NCBI GenBank assembly: GCA_009780285.1
Contig: WRAL01000028.1
Location: forward strand, 1 to 9,558
Origin: Treponema sp.
GTDB taxonomy: Bacteria > Spirochaetota > Spirochaetia > Treponematales > Breznakiellaceae
Direction of reading: 5' to 3'
Length of the DNA stretch: 9,558 nucleotides
Positions 7,389 to 9,558 of the stretch are shown in pieces (the stretch's first letter is position 1; each line of letters begins with the position of its first letter). The position numbers and the translations under genes are program-made. The notes below the pieces were generated by a model. It made no database searches. It was not told the origin of the DNA and worked only from the letters and a program-made list of their open reading frames with translations.

Positions 7389-7440
7389 GGAGTTTTGCGA
7401 AGCAAAACTCCGAGGCCAACGCGCCTGTGGCGCGTTGGCC
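7389..7440 (-). repeat. Two-hairpin palindromic module, copy 3 (reverse orientation, short hairpin B)
   Basis: Read on the minus strand: hairpin A (7429-7440 with 7414-7425, arm GGCCAACGCGCC, loop ACA), then TC, then hairpin B shortened to a 10-bp stem (7402-7411 with 7389-7398, arm GGAGTTTTGC). The B loop on the plus strand is GAA inside GCGAAGC. The order A-TC-B and the GGAGTTTTGC core are the same as at 5994-6186, but hairpin A here is preceded by CGG instead of TAG. Confidence 0.85.
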
Positions 7441-7444
7441 CGCC

Positions 7445-7530
7445 CCCTGCGGCCAGCGGGCGCGCTGCCACGCTCGGTCATGGCGCTGCGCGAATGCCCT
7501 CTCGCGGCAGTGCGCCAGCTGGCCGCAGGG
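7445..7530. repeat. 25-bp inverted repeat with 36-base spacer
   Basis: Arm 7445-7469 (starting CCCTGCGGCCAGC) pairs with 7506-7530 (ending GCTGGCCGCAGGG), with two mismatches in 25. The 36-base interior shows no further pairing. It lies between two copies of the two-hairpin module and has neither a T-run nor a gene. It could be a cruciform or RNA hairpin, or the remains of a tiny transposable element; there is not enough to choose. Confidence 0.75.
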
Positions 7531-7576
7531 CATACGCGCGGGGCTTTGGGGAGGAAAAGGCCGCTCTTCTATAGAA

Positions 7577-7616
7577 AAAACTTTTGGGCGGGACATTCGT
7601 CCCGCCCAAAAGTTTT
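7577..7616 (-). terminator. Intrinsic terminator of uraA (possibly bidirectional)
   Basis: An 18-bp perfect stem (7577-7594 with 7599-7616) with loop ATTC has the GC-rich core GGGCGGGAC flanked by A-T pairs. On the minus strand, the uraA direction, it ends in a run of T (AGTTTTTTC), as an intrinsic terminator should. It lies about 75 bases after the uraA stop. The plus strand also ends in TTTT, so it may work both ways. Confidence 0.8.
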
Positions 7617-7689
7617 AGGTTGGTGGGCCTTAATGCCCGCCTCCAAACTCCGAGGCCAACGCGTCGCGCTTTCGCGCGGCGCGTTGGCC
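7617..7689 (-). repeat. Two-hairpin palindromic module, copy 4 (decayed hairpin B), abutting the uraA stop
   Basis: On the minus strand the uraA TAG stop is followed at once by hairpin A (7674-7689 with 7654-7669, a 16-bp stem with one T-G pair, arm GGCCAACGCGCCGCGC). After TC comes a decayed hairpin B (7635-7641 with 7622-7628, still starting GGAGTTTGG). Here hairpin A is lengthened at its tip by four pairs compared with the other copies. Confidence 0.8.
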
Positions 7690-8976
7690 CTATCGATCCG
7701 GCAGTATCGCGTTAAGCGCCACGCCCAGCGCTACGGCGATCGCCACGCCCATGCTGTCTATGGGGATGCTCGTCCCGCCTATCGCAAACGTAATCGTGTC
7801 GCCAAAACGCAGGCCGAGTCCGGTTACGAACATCACGGCCATAATCGTAAGGTTTTTCGTCTTGCCTATGTCTACCTTGTTTTCGACAAGGTTGCGAACG
7901 CCGACGGCGGCTATCATCCCGTAGAGCATGAATGAGGCGCCGCCTATGATCGCCGCCGGCACCGAGTGGATTATCGCGGCGAACAGGGGCGAAAAGCCAA
8001 GAACCGCCGCGTAAATCGCCGCGAGCTGGACGACGCGCGAGTTGAACACCCTCGTTATCGCCACCACGCCGATGTTTTCGCTGTAGGTCGTCGTCGCCGG
8101 CCCGCCTATAAGGCCGGAAAAGCAGCTTGCAAGGCCGTCGCCCAGAAGCGTGCGGGTAAGGCCAGGGTCTTCCACGAGGTTTTTTCCGGTAATCGTGCTC
8201 AGGGCCGTCATGTCGCCGACGTGCTCGGCGATGGTGGCCAGCGCGAAGGGTATCATCACCAGTATGGGAACAAGGCCGAACTTGGGCGCCATAAAGTCCG
8301 GCAGCCCAACCACGCGCGCGCTGGCCGCGGCGGAAAAGTCCATTATCGGCCCGCCGCCCGGGTTTTCGACTCCCAGCAGGTGCAGGGCCAGGCCGACAAG
8401 GTAGGCGCCGGAGATGCCCAGCAGAATGGGCACGATCCTCGCCATGCCCTTGCCCCAGGATGAGGCGACGATGACGATTCCCAGGGTAAGCGCCGCCAGA
8501 AAGACATTTTCTCGGCTTTGGTTTACGGCCACCGGCGCGAGCATTATCCCGATAAGGATGACCGTGGGCGCCGTTACCACCGGCGGCACGAAGCGCAGGA
8601 AGTTTTTCACGCCCACCAGCCTTATAAGAAGCGCCACGAGCAGGTACACAAGCCCCGACACGATGATCCCGCCGGTGGCGAAGGCCAGCTTTTCCTGCTG
8701 GGACATTCCCGTTCCGGCGAAAACCCCGGAAACCGGGTCGGTGATAAGCTGTATCCCCACCAGGAACGCGAAGGACGAGCCGAGAAAGGCCGGCACGCGC
8801 CCCTTTGCCAGAAGGTGAAAGACAAGCGTGCCCACGCCCACCCCCACAAGCGTAACCTGCACGCTGAGCCCGCTAATAAGCGGAACAAGGATCGTCGCCC
8901 CGAACATGGCGAAAACGTGCTGCAGGCCCAGAATCCCTATTTTGGGATAACTCAGCCTTTTTTCGGTTCCTGTCAT
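7690..8976 (-). CDS. uraA: UraA-type uracil:proton symporter (NCS2 family)
   Basis: Inner-membrane uracil permease, importing uracil with protons for pyrimidine salvage. The 428-residue length matches the family (E. coli UraA 429) and the hydrophobic pattern fits the 14-segment fold. Diagnostic stretches: GLQHVFAMFGATILVPL (17-33), LGSSFAFL (65-72), ATIAEHVGD (247-255), GGPATTTYSENIGVVAITRV (291-310) and a SFMLYGMIAAVGVRNLVENK block. E251 and E300 align with the uracil-binding E241 and E290 of E. coli UraA, a constant offset of ten. D255 stands where E. coli has H245, a substrate-site histidine. The ATG at 8976 has AGGGGG (8983-8988) six bases upstream. A promoter, leader peptide and terminator precede it (8977-9205), suggesting attenuation. 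The stop directly abuts a palindromic module. Confidence 0.94.
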   Translation of the reverse strand: MTGTEKRLSYPKIGILGLQHVFAMFGATILVPLISGLSVQVTLVGVGVGTLVFHLLAKGRVPAFLGSSFAFLVGIQLITDPVSGVFAGTGMSQQEKLAFATGGIIVSGLVYLLVALLIRLVGVKNFLRFVPPVVTAPTVILIGIMLAPVAVNQSRENVFLAALTLGIVIVASSWGKGMARIVPILLGISGAYLVGLALHLLGVENPGGGPIMDFSAAASARVVGLPDFMAPKFGLVPILVMIPFALATIAEHVGDMTALSTITGKNLVEDPGLTRTLLGDGLASCFSGLIGGPATTTYSENIGVVAITRVFNSRVVQLAAIYAAVLGFSPLFAAIIHSVPAAIIGGASFMLYGMIAAVGVRNLVENKVDIGKTKNLTIMAVMFVTGLGLRFGDTITFAIGGTSIPIDSMGVAIAVALGVALNAILPDR

Positions 8977-9030
8977 CTAATGCCCCCTACGTTTTGGCGG
9001 CAAGCCGCCGCTTTTTTTGCCCGGGCGCGC

Positions 9031-9067
9031 AAAAAAAAGGCGCGACGATCAATACGATCGCCGCGCC
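9031..9067 (-). terminator. Attenuator: intrinsic terminator in the uraA leader
   Basis: In the minus-strand RNA a 12-bp stem (9056-9067 with 9039-9050, arm GGCGCGGCGAUC, one G-U pair, 5-base loop) is followed by eight U (9038-9031). It lies upstream of uraA and downstream of its candidate promoter, so most transcripts would end here unless the stem is prevented from forming. The stop codon of the leader peptide (9049-9051) covers the loop edge and the start of the 3' arm. Confidence 0.82.
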
Positions 9068-9135
9068 GCCTTTTTGGAAAGGCTTCGGAAGCGACGCCCC
9101 CGAAGCCCTTTAAAATAATATCCTGGAAAATGCAT
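9049..9135 (-). CDS. Leader peptide of uraA (28 codons), probable attenuation control
   Basis: A short reading frame starting ATG at 9135 with a strong GAAGGAG ribosome site (9143-9149, seven bases before). It encodes MHFPGYYFKGLRGRR and continues as a basic tail ending RRSY, with TGA at 9049-9051. The first codons are U-rich in RNA (AUUUUCC, then UAUUAUUUUAAAG). The stop lies inside the terminator hairpin, so a ribosome reaching it would block the stem and let transcription continue into uraA. This is the arrangement of the E. coli pyrBI leader, where slow transcription at low UTP keeps the ribosome close behind the polymerase. The peptide itself probably has no function. That it is translated is inferred from ribosome site, spacing and stop position. 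It could be chance, as the frame is short. Confidence 0.6.
   Translation of the reverse strand: MHFPGYYFKGLRGRRFRSLSKKAARRSY
9078..9111 (-). promoter_or_regulatory. Possible RNA polymerase pause hairpin in the uraA leader
   Basis: In the leader RNA an 8-bp perfect stem (9100-9107 with 9081-9088, arm GGCUUCGG) is extended by three A-U pairs across a one-base bulge; the loop is 11 bases. It lies within the leader reading frame, just after its U-rich part and about ten bases before the terminator stem, and does not overlap that stem. It therefore resembles a pause hairpin rather than an antiterminator. Confidence 0.5.
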
Positions 9136-9176
9136 CGCAAAGCTCCTTCTTCAATATTAGTCGCCCAAACGAACAG

Positions 9177-9205
9177 AGAATGCCATTTTCGGCGTTTTTT
9201 GTCAA
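9177..9205 (-). promoter_or_regulatory. Candidate sigma-70 promoter of uraA
   Basis: TTGACA (9200-9205), a perfect -35 box, is followed after 17 bases by CATTCT (9177-9182), a partial -10 (three of six). Transcription would begin near 9170, about 35 bases before the leader-peptide ATG and about 140 bases before the end of the terminator U-run. The -35 box is within about 20 bases of the likely insertion-sequence end. Confidence 0.55.
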
Positions 9206-9228
9206 GCGGCAAGTTGGATAATTGTCAA

Positions 9229-9274
9229 CGTCAAGTTAAAATGTCCCCTAATTGCGTCAAGTAGAAATGTCCCC
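9229..9274 (-). repeat. Two 20-bp direct repeats at the insertion-sequence end
   Basis: CGTCAAGTTAAAATGTCCCC (9229-9248) and CGTCAAGTAGAAATGTCCCC (9255-9274) match at 18 of 20 bases, with a 26-base period. They probably are transposase binding sites, and they also encode the last residues of the transposase, which is why GHFYLT and GDILT recur there. Confidence 0.7.
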
Positions 9275-9557
9275 TTCTGTCATGCGGCATCCCGTATATT
9301 TTGACCGTATGCACTCGTTGCTCCTTGACAAGGAGTTTTGTACCTTTCCAGATTATCCGCAAGGTTCCGTCAAGCAGGACGCGGACGATGACCTTGCTTT
9401 TAGGCCGCGGTAGCGCCTTGTTGCCCTTCAGGATTTGGAACAGCCGTTTCTCAAAGCGTACCACGTAGTCGCGGCTGACCGTCCGCTCATGCTCATAGCA
9501 AAAAATATCCGCAAGCCGCGCATCCAACGGCGGGACATGGGCATCGGCGCTGTTTGC
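9231..9557 (-). CDS. ISNCY/IS1202-like DDE transposase, C-terminal fragment (cut by window edge)
   Basis: C-terminal 108 residues of a transposase; the frame is open to the window edge, so the start lies outside. Readable sequence includes PPLDARLADIFCYEHERTVS, RDYVVRFEKRLFQI and VRVLLDGTLRIIWKGTKLLV. This is the C-terminal region I associate with ISNCY-family transposases (IS1202 group), downstream of the DDE catalytic core. The fragment itself holds no catalytic residues, so activity cannot be judged. The TGA stop (9231-9233) is inside the terminal repeats of the element. It reads toward uraA, so transcription from the element would enter the uraA leader and meet the terminator at 9031-9067. 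Confidence 0.8.
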   Translation of the reverse strand, partial: ANSADAHVPPLDARLADIFCYEHERTVSRDYVVRFEKRLFQILKGNKALPRPKSKVIVRVLLDGTLRIIWKGTKLLVKEQRVHTVKIYGMPHDRRGHFYLTQLGDILT

Positions 9558-9558
9558 C

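Larger units (their letters stand above)
9223..9558 (-). mobile_element. One end of an ISNCY/IS1202-like insertion sequence (continues beyond window)
   Basis: The C-terminal transposase fragment and terminal GGGGACATTT-type repeats define this as the 3' end of an insertion sequence running off the right edge. The exact outer border cannot be seen; the last IS-like bases are near CGTTGACAAT at 9221-9230. The other terminus and any target duplication are outside the window. Confidence 0.7.

Noticed and set aside
6275..7618. 447-codon plus-strand frame opposite the PAP2-like gene
   Set aside because: It begins inside the tandem repeat, runs through the hairpin modules and lacks motifs; the minus-strand frame has PAP2-like motifs and a plausible start.
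9001..9180. PyrR-binding attenuator or purine/uracil-type riboswitch before uraA
   Set aside because: I could not find a PyrR-like anti-antiterminator sequence or an alternative antiterminator stem; the leader-peptide arrangement fits better.
8973..9212. 79-codon minus-strand frame overlapping the uraA leader
   Set aside because: It would have to start upstream of or within the promoter, runs through the terminator and ends at the uraA start; the 28-codon frame has a far better ribosome site.

Overview
This is a GC-rich bacterial window, most likely from a treponeme-like spirochaete. The best taxonomic clue is the substrate-binding protein at 1218-2312, which resembles the Treponema pallidum purine-nucleoside binding protein TmpC/PnrA along most of its length as I recall that sequence. 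The assignment is an inference; no rRNA, tRNA or other phylogenetic marker is present.

Layout. (1) 1-921, minus strand: the N-terminal 307 residues of a CstA-type peptide/pyruvate transporter, cut by the window edge. (2) 922-1217: a divergent control region with a candidate promoter for each direction and a cluster of 20-bp-spaced GAAAT repeats. (3) 1218-5993, plus strand: a complete four-gene nucleoside ABC importer (binding protein, strong intrinsic terminator, double-domain ATPase, two permeases). The last three genes overlap by 8 and 4 bases. (4) 5994-6343: a cluster of two-hairpin palindromic modules, two intact and two decayed, the decayed pair in a 67-bp tandem repeat. (5) 6344-7297, minus strand: an unusual PAP2/AUR1-like protein with a changed third motif and a cysteine cluster. 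(6) 7298-7689: more copies of the same modules in the opposite orientation, a 25-bp inverted repeat, and the terminator of the next gene. (7) 7690-8976, minus strand: a UraA-type uracil permease. (8) 8977-9222: the permease leader region, with a promoter, a 28-codon leader peptide, a pause-like hairpin and an intrinsic terminator whose hairpin contains the leader stop codon. (9) About 9223-9558: one end of an ISNCY/IS1202-like insertion sequence carrying the C-terminus of its transposase.

Functional theme: uptake of purine nucleosides (ABC system) and uracil (UraA), beside a carbon-starvation type transporter, which fits a bacterium that scavenges nucleobases and small carbon compounds.

The most interesting signals are two. 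The first is the uraA leader, which has the parts expected of translation-coupled, possibly UTP-sensing attenuation of the E. coli pyrBI type. The second is the two-hairpin repeat family: its stems vary with compensation, its consensus begins TAGGGC, and at two unrelated genes that TAG is the stop codon.
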